DNA of 64,000 nt from JAGPKI01 sp052034135 (GTDB taxonomy: Bacteria; Caldisericota; Caldisericia; UBA6126; JAGPKI01): contig JBPOJC010000005.1 of assembly GCA_052034135.1 (NCBI GenBank), positions 6,685-70,684 on the forward strand. Direction: 5' to 3'. Positions 8,901-16,621 of this stretch are shown here, piece after piece. Positions within the stretch are counted from its first letter, which is position 1. Every line of letters begins with the position of its first letter. The notes beneath the pieces are model-generated. The model saw only the letters and a program-made list of their open reading frames with translations. It was not told the DNA's origin and did no database searches. The position numbers were made by a program, and so were the translations under genes.

Positions 8901-9675
8901 GTCTCCATTGTCAATGCGACTAATTGTACCAGCATCTGACTCTATATCAATTTTGAAGTCAATAGTAAAGCTATATAATCAAAGATTTGAAAAGGTTTTA
9001 GGGAAATTACCTTTTAATATTGGTTTACTCGTTTCAAAGAGGAAGTTTCCACTCTATGTTTTATTAGATACTGGAGAAAGATTATTTCATGCTAAAGAGT
9101 TTAAGAAGCCTGAAATGATGGATGCATGGTGGGATATAAATGATCTTAGGAATGACGAATTTTACAGTTTTTATCCAGTAACAAAATTTGAAGATCAAAA
9201 ATACAATCTTGATGATTTAGTTCCATTATCTAAAGGCAAAATCTATTCTTTATATCCTGGATATTTTGACTTTGACTTAATCCTTGGTACACAAGATAGA
9301 TACAATATTACCTACAATGAGAAAAGAAGAGCTAATAACGATTACATGCTATTTTCTAAAAGACCTTGTTATTTTTATCAATTTCCACAGATGATTGACT
9401 TATGGGAAATTCTTAATAATAATCTCTCAAGCTCTCAAATTAACTTTATTGAAGAATCATTAACAAATAAACTGCGAGAATGGCGCAATGTTAATGAACC
9501 TATAAAAAATGATGTATTCAGAAAGTTTGTAGAGGCAACAATAAAAGATGCATTTAGCAGTAACTGGGATAAATTAGAAAAGGAGACCAAAGATTTTATT
9601 TTAAACTCTGCTTACAATGGGTTTTTACTTGATACCATAGTTTTATTTAATCATACTATAAAGAAGGGAGAATAA
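5992..9675 (+). CDS. csx11: In-frame fusion of AbiEii nucleotidyltransferase toxin to Csx11/Cas10-like type III-C large subunit
   Basis: One uninterrupted 1227-codon frame from GTG 5992. Residues 1-255 are a complete AbiEii-type nucleotidyltransferase: LKGGTGIRKVY at 41-51, the DxD pair D60/D62 in RFSDDLDF, a further acidic strand (KIDI, D127) and the TRPRDLYDVWYMW motif at 178-189, ending in the usual LPEFENVF tail. From residue 256 it reads as a Cas10-family protein of about 972 residues. An HD domain has H278-D279 (LLHDIGK) and later YHHD. A CPIC/CDVC zinc site lies at 629, 632, 644 and 647, and a palm-like strand (LTLSFDLDKWL) near 684. The C-terminal palm is near 975, where MRLIVPASD stands where GGDD would be expected. 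The large size, intact HD and lost GGDD fit Csx11, the Cas10 of subtype III-C. An internal ribosome site and ATG at 6757 allow separate translation of the Cas10 part. Confidence 0.85.
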   Translation: MISKNEIPQKAREKEVPESTIERDYVQNWLLMALSSLPLVLKGGTGIRKVYVEDYRFSDDLDFTLLNRIDEDELREIIEKSVEKAREESGINFSRDIGFCKNDNGFEADVYFQLMQTGSNRTSVKIDITNCENERILLPVDIKKIIHPYSDDLNAEVKVYALEEMITEKIRSLFQRTRPRDLYDVWYMWDKVDRRKIFKILPEKFKSKNVEMDIKDFEQRKNDFEGAWKNSLGHQLKELPEFENVFLTVFEEVKKMLIDIISNNKENILIGEIGALLHDIGKCHPDFIRVQSLEHETNFVHENIDKFLKPELIDTLKKVKIKFDNEEKSVYDLIRYHHDAKGTLLKYLEKCDRLDSADDKGVVRKKQSKDDTIICSPFGFSKEKIDLQCLQKRLNDLESNLIGLFQNYVSGSLDIVCFRKCLMNNLNTTFSCALGETRIPANDVTLWDHSHSTASLFKSALCAMVLGEKPDKDKLQWRIFGFCWDGIGFINKGKEVADILQRKKIIDEMKRKLKDKFEEEIPIGNVIYEDNNGIYFTFPALNNNSEALAKECAKIGLDIIRKDSNDEIWPFFTLSKPHRTLTILTEELKFASKERAIPKMTPTLFIEGNGEITLDNPEIDTPKDGWDICPICRLRAKLEDDDRCDVCKERKKGRLDSWLSSRENTIWIDEVADDNNRIALLTLSFDLDKWLDGTMIGTIFSQTLEDWKNSKDAIKFFSNKQNEQKLKSKGININDAPINLSKNCLKIITDEDPLKKDPSKDPAFKSELINTFYEDVKSTQNEKDENYIEKFIDNLKVRVGPEPFNSSNLQKVIFTQNPSPARLYRIWKETDEFFGLVTKDIKGGIYSRKRKRLHFSADNNALKVKIDLESIENTPLENTPLIIKINGLKPESILVIHTSGGEFYTIESLEKFKYGDKSGPDVVKDALSKGLYWISEEDKPDINLLKNGQNIKINGILSEEDYYPIIEITKSPLSMRLIVPASDSISILKSIVKLYNQRFEKVLGKLPFNIGLLVSKRKFPLYVLLDTGERLFHAKEFKKPEMMDAWWDINDLRNDEFYSFYPVTKFEDQKYNLDDLVPLSKGKIYSLYPGYFDFDLILGTQDRYNITYNEKRRANNDYMLFSKRPCYFYQFPQMIDLWEILNNNLSSSQINFIEESLTNKLREWRNVNEPIKNDVFRKFVEATIKDAFSSNWDKLEKETKDFILNSAYNGFLLDTIVLFNHTIKKGE
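6742..6759 (+). promoter_or_regulatory. Internal ribosome binding site and ATG at the AbiEii/Csx11 junction
   Basis: GAGGAGGT at 6742-6749 is followed after 7 bases by ATG at 6757-6759, in frame with the upstream nucleotidyltransferase. This is among the best ribosome sites in the window and falls exactly where AbiEii homology ends and Csx11 homology begins. Translation from here would give a free 972-residue Csx11. The operon may therefore produce both the fusion and the separate large subunit. Confidence 0.65.
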
Positions 9676-9680
9676 TTAAA

Positions 9681-10586
9681 ATGGATGTACCTAAAAAATA
9701 TTTTGCAATAACTCTTGATCCTGTACATATCGGGGCTGGCGGATATAGACTTGGTTTTGTAGATAATACTATAGTAAGGGAACCAGCTACTGATATACCT
9801 AAAATTCCTGGGACATCACTGGCAGGTGTAATAAGAGCGTTTGCAGAGTTAGTTAAAACAGAGGATGATAAGATAGCTGATACAGAGAAGAAATTCAAGA
9901 ATATAAATATTGAAACAGCATTCGGTGATGAAAATAAACAGGGAATGTTAAGGTTCTATGATGGACAGATAATCTTTTTCCCAGTATCTTCAATTGAGGG
10001 GACAGTCTGGATAACTACAAAAGAATTACTTGAATACTGGCTTGGAGACATGAAGGATGAACAAGGCAAGAAAATTACAATTCCATATGAAGTGCAAGAT
10101 AAAGCATATGCAGTAAAAGGAGTTAATCCTGAAGCATTAAAGCTTGGATTAAATCTTGGATGGCTATTGCTGGAGATTCAGAATATTACTGGAGGGAAAG
10201 AAGTTGTACTGCCATCAGAATTAGAGAATTTCTTAAAAAGGATTGTAGTCGTTTCAGATAAGCTATTTTCTCATCTGGTAAATGACAATTTAGAAGTGAG
10301 AACATCTGTAAAAATCGATCCAAAGACAGGGACAGCATCTGAAGGAGCATTGTTTACATACGAAGCCATACCAAGAGGAACTATATTAGGATTTGAAATG
10401 GTTATAGATACAAGAAGGGAAAATGTAGATGATATTGAAACATTAATTAAAGCCACGTTTCCTTATTTAAAGCTTCTTGGTGTAGGTGGACTGGGAACAC
10501 GAGGTTTTGGAAGGATTAATATGTTTGGAATAAATGAAAATAATGCTCAATCCTCAAAAGGAGGAAAAGTAAATGATAAATCTTGA
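9681..10586 (+). CDS. cmr4: CRISPR type III backbone subunit Cmr4 (Cas7)
   Basis: A 301-residue RAMP protein with a clear Cmr4 layout: ITLDPVHIGAGG at the start, FVDNTIVREP (candidate catalytic D28) and IPKIPGTSLAGVIRAF near residue 40. FGDENKQGMLRFYD follows near 80, then FFPVSSIEGTVW near 100. The Gly-rich loop GVGGLGTRGFGRI lies near 275. Cmr4 is the repeated backbone subunit that binds crRNA and cuts target RNA at 6-nt intervals through the loop aspartate. Its retention suggests that target RNA cleavage is intact. It starts 5 nt after the csx11 stop and overlaps the small-subunit gene by 14 nt. Confidence 0.88.
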   Translation: MDVPKKYFAITLDPVHIGAGGYRLGFVDNTIVREPATDIPKIPGTSLAGVIRAFAELVKTEDDKIADTEKKFKNINIETAFGDENKQGMLRFYDGQIIFFPVSSIEGTVWITTKELLEYWLGDMKDEQGKKITIPYEVQDKAYAVKGVNPEALKLGLNLGWLLLEIQNITGGKEVVLPSELENFLKRIVVVSDKLFSHLVNDNLEVRTSVKIDPKTGTASEGALFTYEAIPRGTILGFEMVIDTRRENVDDIETLIKATFPYLKLLGVGGLGTRGFGRINMFGINENNAQSSKGGKVNDKS

Positions 10587-10968
10587 TTATTTATGCACAA
10601 AAATTGGTCAGGAAATAGGAGAAATGAAAAAGGAAAGAAATGAATCTACTCTTAGTACTCTTAGGAAGGCTCTTGGTATTTTACAAGAAGATGGAGTTTA
10701 TGCAATGTTTCTTTGGCTTGAAAAAGAAAATAGTGGGATAAGAAAAAAATTAACTACCGAGCTAAATGGTAGTGATATAGTTAAAAAATATCTTTTACAA
10801 AATTCAGAGGGTTTTCGTGACGATTTTAAAGAATTTTGTAAAGACCTTAGCGAGCTTTCTCAGGATATTGATAAACTATTCTTTCTTAAAAAGATACTTG
10901 AACGTTCATTAACTTATGCTTTGTATCACGCAAAGATAAAAGGTGTCGAAAATGTGGCAGAGACTTGA
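10573..10968 (+). CDS. cmr5: Type III small subunit, Cmr5-like (Cas11)
   Basis: A 131-residue, apparently all-helical, highly charged protein with no catalytic motifs. Its size and its place directly after cmr4 and before another RAMP gene match Cmr5/Cas11, which forms the inner filament contacting target RNA. Sequence resemblance to known Cmr5 is weak by eye, so the call rests mainly on position and composition. The ATG follows GGAGG (10560-10564) by 8 bases. The gene overlaps cmr4 by 14 nt and the next RAMP gene by 17 nt. Confidence 0.6.
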   Translation: MINLDYLCTKIGQEIGEMKKERNESTLSTLRKALGILQEDGVYAMFLWLEKENSGIRKKLTTELNGSDIVKKYLLQNSEGFRDDFKEFCKDLSELSQDIDKLFFLKKILERSLTYALYHAKIKGVENVAET

Positions 10969-11890
10969 TATTGTTTTTGTTTTAAAGAGTCCATTACATA
11001 TTGGTTATCTCCCATTTAGAGGTTTGGTAATATCTCCTACAAGATATTATGTCCCTGGTAGGAATTTCTGGGGTGCGATAACAAAAAGATTGAAAGAAAA
11101 CTTGTATGAAAATCCTGTAGAGGAATATAAAAAAATAGGTGAACAGATTAAAGAAAACTTTAGATTTTCATATTTTTATTTATACGATGGAGAAACTATT
11201 TTTATCCCTAAATATAACGAGGAGGGATTAACTTTTGGAGATAAAAAGCAAATAGATAAATTTCAATTTGAATATAGATTTATAGGTAGTAGAGTTTTAA
11301 CTGCTATAAATAGTGATTCAGGGACGGCAAAAGACGAAAGTCTTCATGAAATAGAGTTTATAAAAGATAAGTTTAGTGATGATGGAGACCGTATTAAAGA
11401 TACAAAAATCATTGGTTGTATCTGGGTAAAAGAAAATTCTAAGATTCAGGATTACGAAGTTAAAATTGAAAATAATGGGATTTTTGTAAATGAATTTAAC
11501 CTTATTGAAGAATTAACTCTTGGTGGAGAGCAAGGGTATGGTTTTGGTTTAGTGGGGGTAGAGGCTATCTTAAACAAGAAATTATTTCCAATAGACAGTT
11601 TAGACAATGAAGACGTTAAAATAAGTTTAGAAAAAGATAAACCGATTCTATCCCATCTTAAATATGATAAGAAAATTCCTTTTAAAGGTGACTTAGAACT
11701 CTTAACTGGTAGAGGTTATTTTGATGTTGAGAGAGAAAACAGTTTAGAAAGAGGATATAAAGAAAATCCTGGTAATGTGCTTTCTAATATAAATTATTAC
11801 TTCTCTCCTGGTACAATTATTAATTTTGAAAATGATAGAAAATATAGTATTGGCTGGAATGGAATTTTATTAATGAATGATAATCAATGA
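10952..11890 (+). CDS. CRISPR type III RAMP protein, Cas5/Csx10-like
   Basis: A 312-residue RAMP protein read from ATG 10952 (AGGTG at 10941-10945, 6-base spacing). A GTG three codons upstream at 10943 is the alternative. Visible features are the N-terminal strand FVLKSPLHIGYLPF, the turn YVPGRNFWGAITKRL near residue 40, an Arg-containing RFIGSRVLTAI segment near 115 and the Gly-rich loop TLGGEQGYGFGLV near 195. The spacing suits Cas5-group RAMPs (Csx10/Cmr3 role), which cap the crRNA 5' handle, but a Cas7-like identity cannot be excluded. It is the last gene of the effector operon. Confidence 0.68.
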   Translation: MWQRLDIVFVLKSPLHIGYLPFRGLVISPTRYYVPGRNFWGAITKRLKENLYENPVEEYKKIGEQIKENFRFSYFYLYDGETIFIPKYNEEGLTFGDKKQIDKFQFEYRFIGSRVLTAINSDSGTAKDESLHEIEFIKDKFSDDGDRIKDTKIIGCIWVKENSKIQDYEVKIENNGIFVNEFNLIEELTLGGEQGYGFGLVGVEAILNKKLFPIDSLDNEDVKISLEKDKPILSHLKYDKKIPFKGDLELLTGRGYFDVERENSLERGYKENPGNVLSNINYYFSPGTIINFENDRKYSIGWNGILLMNDNQ

Positions 11891-12250
11891 AACCTACAGA
11901 ACTTTTGCTTTCAAAGCAAAGCATATTTAGTTGATTAGCATTGAAGAGTAGAACATACCTTGCGGGAACAGGGTTATCCTAATAATACTTCTACAACAAA
12001 ATTTTAAGGAATTTTTTTCAATCTTTAAAGACTAATAATATGAGTGAAGCAATAATAATAGCTTTAATTGAATAGTATCAGTAAATATTTTATTATTTAA
12101 TGTTTTTCACTCATATCTGATGTTTTATTTAAAAATTACGTTTAAATAATTTCAATTTTAAAATATAAAAATAAAAATTGATTTATAATATTTAAGCATT
12201 AAACGAACAAGCTTCAAGAATTATAAATTTTAGCATAGGAGGAGATTAAA
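11891..12250. other. Intergenic region after the CRISPR operon; imperfect inverted repeat
   Basis: No ORF, no tRNA and, notably, no CRISPR repeat array. An 11-bp inverted repeat, ATATGAGTGAA at 12038-12048 and TTCACTCATAT at 12106-12116, flanks a 57-base AT-rich stretch. It could be a long hairpin or a small element remnant. A purine-rich AGGAGGAG ribosome site for the following gene lies at about 12237-12245. Confidence 0.55.
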
Positions 12251-12577
12251 ATGGAGAAAACTACTTTAGGTTTAAGTGAAAATTTAGAAAGTCTTTTTTG
12301 TTACATTTTAGGTTGGATAACAGGAATAATATTCTTGATTCTTGAAAAGAACAGCAAGTTTGTAAAATTTCATGCTCTACAATCAATTTTTACATTTCTA
12401 CCCATATCGATAATAGGTGTAATATTTATGTGGATCCCAATAGTAGGAGTGGTTATTAACTGGATATTGTCGATTATCTCCTTTATATTGTGGATATTAC
12501 TAATGTACAAAGCATATCAAGGTGAAAAATATAAACTTCCAATTGTTGGAGATTTTGCAGAAAAAGAAATAAAATAA
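12251..12577 (+). CDS. DUF4870-like small integral membrane protein
   Basis: A 108-residue protein with three hydrophobic segments (about residues 15-32, 46-66 and 68-88). The family pattern reads LGWITGIIFLILEKNSKFVKFHALQS: a first helix, a charged turn, then the KFHALQS motif. The C-terminus is short and polar. Members are widespread small inner-membrane proteins of unknown function. The start is supported by AGGAGGAG about 6 bases upstream. It is monocistronic, converging on lgt. Confidence 0.72.
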   Translation: MEKTTLGLSENLESLFCYILGWITGIIFLILEKNSKFVKFHALQSIFTFLPISIIGVIFMWIPIVGVVINWILSIISFILWILLMYKAYQGEKYKLPIVGDFAEKEIK

Positions 12578-12638
12578 TTTATATCTTTATAATAGCAAAA
12601 AGCATGTTAAAATAAGCTTTAATCAGTGAAAAAGTATA

Positions 12639-13496
12639 TTATTTTATTTCAATTACGTTTGAGTCTTCATCAAAGGGTGGAGTCTGGTCTACTATAAAGC
12701 CATATTTGAACTTTTCAAATCCCTCTACTTCTCTGATTTGCTCTCTTCCAGTAAGCAATGCAAGAAGTACAATTCCCATTGGCACGATCAGAAAAGTTGA
12801 ATATTGGTTTAGTGATAAATTAAAAGGAGGAAATCTTGGAACTGCTCTTAAGAATTCAATAAAAAATGTTAATATGCCATAAAATATAAGTGCCCATGAG
12901 AAAGTTTTACCATAGAACTTCTTGTTAGAATCAATCCTCAGAAGTATAAAGAAAATAATAAATGCACCAATAGAAGTGAACAATTGGGTTGGGTAGCGTG
13001 GATAGTCAAAAGGACTAAATCTAAAACCAATCAATGAATTTGTAGGTAACCCAACACAGCAACCATTTAGGAAGCAACCAATTCTGCCAATTGCATAGCC
13101 TAAAGTTGTTCCTATTGATAATACATCAAGCAATGCCCAGTAATTTACTTTTCTTCTTTTTGCAAACCAGTATGTTATAAGTACTCCAGCAACAACTATC
13201 CCAATAAAAGATAATCCTTCACCGCCATTCCTTATTATCTCAATTGGATTACTTAAAAAATAGAAAAAGCCATTTGTCAATATATAAAAAAGCTTTGCTC
13301 CAATCAATCCTCCTATTATTAAATAGAGCAAGAGGTCGAGGAGATCGTCTTCACTTAAGCCTATTTTTTTTGCTCTTTTTATTATAGAAAGGAAACCAAC
13401 AATTATACCTATGGCAATAAGTAAACCATAACTTCTTAAAACAAAAGGTCCAAAATGAGCTATTTCTGGATACACTTTTTTGTCCTCCTTATGCAA
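12639..13496 (-). CDS. lgt: Prolipoprotein diacylglyceryl transferase
   Basis: A 285-residue polytopic membrane enzyme that transfers diacylglycerol from phosphatidylglycerol to the lipobox cysteine of prolipoproteins. Evidence is the IAHFGPFVLRSYGLLIAIG start, the YAIGRIGCFLNGCCVG signature near residues 130-147 (the Lgt GRxGNFxNxE region, with Cys variants common in deep bacterial Lgt), YPTQLF near 165 and a C-terminal RF-rich helix set. The window encodes substrates: the TlpA-like and PsbP-like proteins have lipobox cysteines. It overlaps the upstream alpha-oxoamine synthase by 8 nt and is third in the hutU operon. Confidence 0.93.
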   Translation of the reverse strand: MHKEDKKVYPEIAHFGPFVLRSYGLLIAIGIIVGFLSIIKRAKKIGLSEDDLLDLLLYLIIGGLIGAKLFYILTNGFFYFLSNPIEIIRNGGEGLSFIGIVVAGVLITYWFAKRRKVNYWALLDVLSIGTTLGYAIGRIGCFLNGCCVGLPTNSLIGFRFSPFDYPRYPTQLFTSIGAFIIFFILLRIDSNKKFYGKTFSWALIFYGILTFFIEFLRAVPRFPPFNLSLNQYSTFLIVPMGIVLLALLTGREQIREVEGFEKFKYGFIVDQTPPFDEDSNVIEIK

Positions 13497-14676
13497 TTTT
13501 AAATAGTTTATCTGCTTCTTTTAATGTATCAACCACAAAATCAATCTGCTCCTTATCCATAGATGCGGTTACATTCATTCGAAGACGAGAAGTATTTATT
13601 GGTACAGCAGGATGCAGAACAGGAAGAACGAATATATCTCTATCCTGCACAAAACGAGTAACTTTTAAGGTTTTTTCTTCTTCACCTATTATTAGTGGGA
13701 CGATAGCTGTTTGAGAATTAAGGGTATTGAATCCCGCTTTTTTAAGTTCATCAAGGAAATAATTAATATTATTAGATAATTTTTCAATGCGCCACTTTTC
13801 CTCTTCAATTACTTTAAATGAAGCTATTGCTGCTCCGCAAGCTGCTGGAGGCAAAGCCGCAGAGAAAACAAAAGCTCTTGCATTATGTTTTAGGTAATTT
13901 ATAAGAATTTTGCTTCCTGCGATGTAACCACCCACCGAAGGAATAGCTTTACTGAGCGTACCCATGAGTATATCAATGTCATTATTTAAACCAAAGTATT
14001 CTTCAACACCTTTTCCATTCTTTCCTAAGACGCCGAGTGAGTGAGCTTCATCAACCATGAGCAAAGCATTGTATTTACGTACTAAATCAAGTATTTCTGG
14101 AATGGGAGAAATATCTCCATCCATACTATATACAGCATCCACTATAACAACTCTTGTTCTATTATTAGATGTATTTTGAAGTTTCCTTTCAAGATCATTC
14201 AAGTCATTATGATTAAATCGTAAAAATGCTGCCCCAGAGAGAAGACAACCATCAACTATACTTGCGTGATCAAGTTTATCACAAATAACCACGTCCCCTC
14301 TTCCAAAAAGCGTAGAAATTGATGTTAGATTTGTTACATATCCACTTGAAAAAACTACACAAGCCTCTCTGTTTTTGAATGAAGCAATAGTTTCTTCAAG
14401 CTCTTCATGTATTTTTTCTGTACCAGCTAATATTCTTACTCCGTGTGTCCCTGTGCCATATTTTTTAATTGCGTCGATTGCATACTTATTTATTAATGGA
14501 TGCCCTATTAGACTTAAATAGCTATAGCTTGCAAGCATAAGCATTTTTCTACCATCTACGATTACATAAGGATCCTCAATACTTTCTATGCTTCTAAGAT
14601 AAAAATATAAATTCGCATTTTTAGTATTTTCATATCTTTGATTAAATTCAGTTAATTTTTTCAGAAAGTTTTCCAC
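13489..14676 (-). CDS. PLP-dependent alpha-oxoamine synthase (BioF/Kbl type)
   Basis: A 395-residue fold-type I PLP enzyme that condenses an amino acid with an acyl-CoA. Motifs are YGTGTHGVRILAGT near residue 90, LDHASIVDG (PLP-stacking His) near 140, VDEAHSLGVLG near 208 and the Schiff-base lysine in GTLSKAIPSVGG near 240. The length suits both 8-amino-7-oxononanoate synthase (BioF) and glycine C-acetyltransferase (Kbl). There are no bio genes and no threonine dehydrogenase nearby, so the substrate is left open. It starts 5 nt after hutU and overlaps lgt by 8 nt, indicating one transcript. Confidence 0.88.
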   Translation of the reverse strand: MENFLKKLTEFNQRYENTKNANLYFYLRSIESIEDPYVIVDGRKMLMLASYSYLSLIGHPLINKYAIDAIKKYGTGTHGVRILAGTEKIHEELEETIASFKNREACVVFSSGYVTNLTSISTLFGRGDVVICDKLDHASIVDGCLLSGAAFLRFNHNDLNDLERKLQNTSNNRTRVVIVDAVYSMDGDISPIPEILDLVRKYNALLMVDEAHSLGVLGKNGKGVEEYFGLNNDIDILMGTLSKAIPSVGGYIAGSKILINYLKHNARAFVFSAALPPAACGAAIASFKVIEEEKWRIEKLSNNINYFLDELKKAGFNTLNSQTAIVPLIIGEEEKTLKVTRFVQDRDIFVLPVLHPAVPINTSRLRMNVTASMDKEQIDFVVDTLKEADKLFKIA

Positions 14677-14681
14677 CTAAA

Positions 14682-16334
14682 TTACTCTCCCATCATTGGT
14701 AGTTTTAAATTTTTTTCTTTTGCAGTTTTTATAGCGATTTCATAATTTGCATCGGCATGCCTTGCAACTCCGATTCCAGGATCAGTTGTTAGAACTTTTC
14801 TCAAGTGTTCTGCTTGCCTTGAGGAACCATCTGCTACAACAACCATTCCTGCATGTATTGAATTTCCAATTCCTACACCTCCTCCATGATGAACTGAAAC
14901 CCATGTTGCCCCACTTATTGCGTTAAGTAGTGCATTAAGTATAGGCCAATCTGCTATAGCATCAGAACCATCTTTCATTGCTTCAGTCTCCCTGTAGGGA
15001 GATGCTACGGATCCAGAATCAAGATGGTCTCTTCCTATAACGATAGGGCAACTAATCTCTCCCTTTTTTACTAAATCATTTATTCTGAGTCCAAACTCTG
15101 CTCGTTCTCCTAAGCCTAACCAGCAGATTCTCGCAGGGAGACCTTGAAAGTTGACCATTTTTTCAGCTTTTTCAATCCAACTTTTTAGATGAACATTGTC
15201 TGGAAATAATTCAAGTAAAGTCTTATCGGTAGTGTAAATATCATTAGGATCACCAGATAGAGCAACCCATCTAAAAGGTCCTTTCCCTTCACAAAATAAA
15301 GGTCTAATAAACTCCGGCACAAAACCTGGTATATCAAATGCATTACTAACACCATTTGATTTTGCCTGTGCTCTTATATTATTTCCATATTCAAAAACAA
15401 TGCTACCTGCTTTTTTTAGTTCAAGCATAGCTTTAACATGTATTGCAATAGAATCTAATGCTCTTTTAATATATTCTTTTGGGTTTTCTACTCTTAATTT
15501 TAGTGCTTCCTCTAATGAAATACCATTAGGCACATATCCATTAAGTGTGTCATGAGCTGAGGTTTGATCAGTTACAACATCCGGAACAATTCCTCGCCTC
15601 ACAATTTCTGGAATAATATCGGAAGCATTACCAATTAAACCAACCGAAAGTGGCAATTTATCCTTTTTCGCCCGTTCTATTTTTATGAGTGAACTATCGA
15701 GATCTGTTGAAAGTTCGTCAACATACCCCATGTCAAGTCTCCTTTTTGCTCTTTTTGGATCAACTTCTACAACTAAGCATACTCCGTCATTCATTGTAAC
15801 AGCGAGAGGTTGAGCTCCCCCCATTCCTCCTAGTCCTGCAGTTAAAACAAATTTACCCTTCAAGCTTCCATTAAAATGTTTTTCAGATAAAGATGCAAGT
15901 GTTTCAAATGTACCTTGAAGTATGCCCTGCGTACCTATGTATATCCAACTTCCAGCAGTCATCTGTCCATACATTGTAAGTCCTAAGCTTTCGAGTCTTC
16001 GGAATTCATCCCAATTTGCCCATGCCGGAACAAGCATGGAGTTACTAATCAAAACTCTTGGAGCATCTAAACTCGTTTCAAAAATAGCTACTGGTTTACC
16101 TGATTGTATGAGTAACGTTTCATCATTTTCAAGATTTTTTAAGCTTTCTACAATTTTATAAAAACAATCCCAGTTTCTCACAGCTTTACCAGTTCCACCA
16201 TATACAATTAAGTTTTCAGGGTCTTCAGCAACTTCAGGATCCAAATTGTTCATAAGCATTCTTAATGCCGCCTCTTGCAACCAACTCTTACAACTTAGAG
16301 CATTGCCTCTATCGGCTTTAATATTATGCATCAT
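14682..16334 (-). CDS. hutU: Urocanate hydratase
   Basis: A protein of about 550 residues converting urocanate to imidazolonepropionate in histidine degradation, with an NAD+ electrophile. The NAD-binding stretch [13 protein letters not shown] lies near residue 165. The active-site region around DQTSAHD, the urocanase segment [12 protein letters not shown] and the C-terminal [18 protein letters not shown] are all clear. The first ATG (16340) directly abuts AAAGGAGAT, so the ATG at 16334, about 8 bases from GGAG, is the likelier start. No hutH, hutI or hutG lies in the window, but a cyclodeaminase-family gene (60031) could act later in the same pathway. First gene of hutU-AOS-lgt. Confidence 0.95.
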   Translation of the reverse strand: MMHNIKADRGNALSCKSWLQEAALRMLMNNLDPEVAEDPENLIVYGGTGKAVRNWDCFYKIVESLKNLENDETLLIQSGKPVAIFETSLDAPRVLISNSMLVPAWANWDEFRRLESLGLTMYGQMTAGSWIYIGTQGILQGTFETLASLSEKHFNGSLKGKFVLTAGLGGMGGAQPLAVTMNDGVCLVVEVDPKRAKRRLDMGYVDELSTDLDSSLIKIERAKKDKLPLSVGLIGNASDIIPEIVRRGIVPDVVTDQTSAHDTLNGYVPNGISLEEALKLRVENPKEYIKRALDSIAIHVKAMLELKKAGSIVFEYGNNIRAQAKSNGVSNAFDIPGFVPEFIRPLFCEGKGPFRWVALSGDPNDIYTTDKTLLELFPDNVHLKSWIEKAEKMVNFQGLPARICWLGLGERAEFGLRINDLVKKGEISCPIVIGRDHLDSGSVASPYRETEAMKDGSDAIADWPILNALLNAISGATWVSVHHGGGVGIGNSIHAGMVVVADGSSRQAEHLRKVLTTDPGIGVARHADANYEIAIKTAKEKNLKLPMMGE

Positions 16335-16340
16335 TTTCAT

Positions 16341-16621
16341 ATCTCCTTTAAGTGCATATTTACTAATAATATTAAAATTTTGACACTCTTAATGTCTTGT
16401 TTGTAACTGTATTGTACTTTTTTAAATTTTTGCTTCATTTCTTCTTTTGTTAAAAGCTCAAAGGTTTATATTTACTTATATTTACTTTTTCCATTTTACT
16501 TGTTCATAATCTCTTATATTTTTAATATTATACCATTTCCTATTAACTTAACTTTATATTTCTATAAACTATGATAATACATTTATATTAAAACTCTTTT
16601 CTATTAATTCTTTGAGTATAT
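16341..16621. other. Intergenic spacer upstream of hutU
   Basis: About 280 AT-rich bases between the ABC permease end and hutU, both on the minus strand. I see no ORF worth calling, no riboswitch-like conserved core and no strong hairpin. It presumably carries the hutU promoter. Confidence 0.4.

Noticed and set aside
5992..9675. Fusion as an assembly join between two distant loci
   Set aside because: The junction has continuous frame, a natural AbiEii C-terminal tail and a ribosome site placed for csx11, and neighbouring genes overlap tightly on both sides. It still needs confirmation with reads.
1..12250. CRISPR array associated with the type III genes
   Set aside because: Both flanks and all gaps were read for regularly spaced 24-40 bp repeats. 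The repeats present are palindromic mosaics, tandem slippage units or single duplications, without regular unique spacers.
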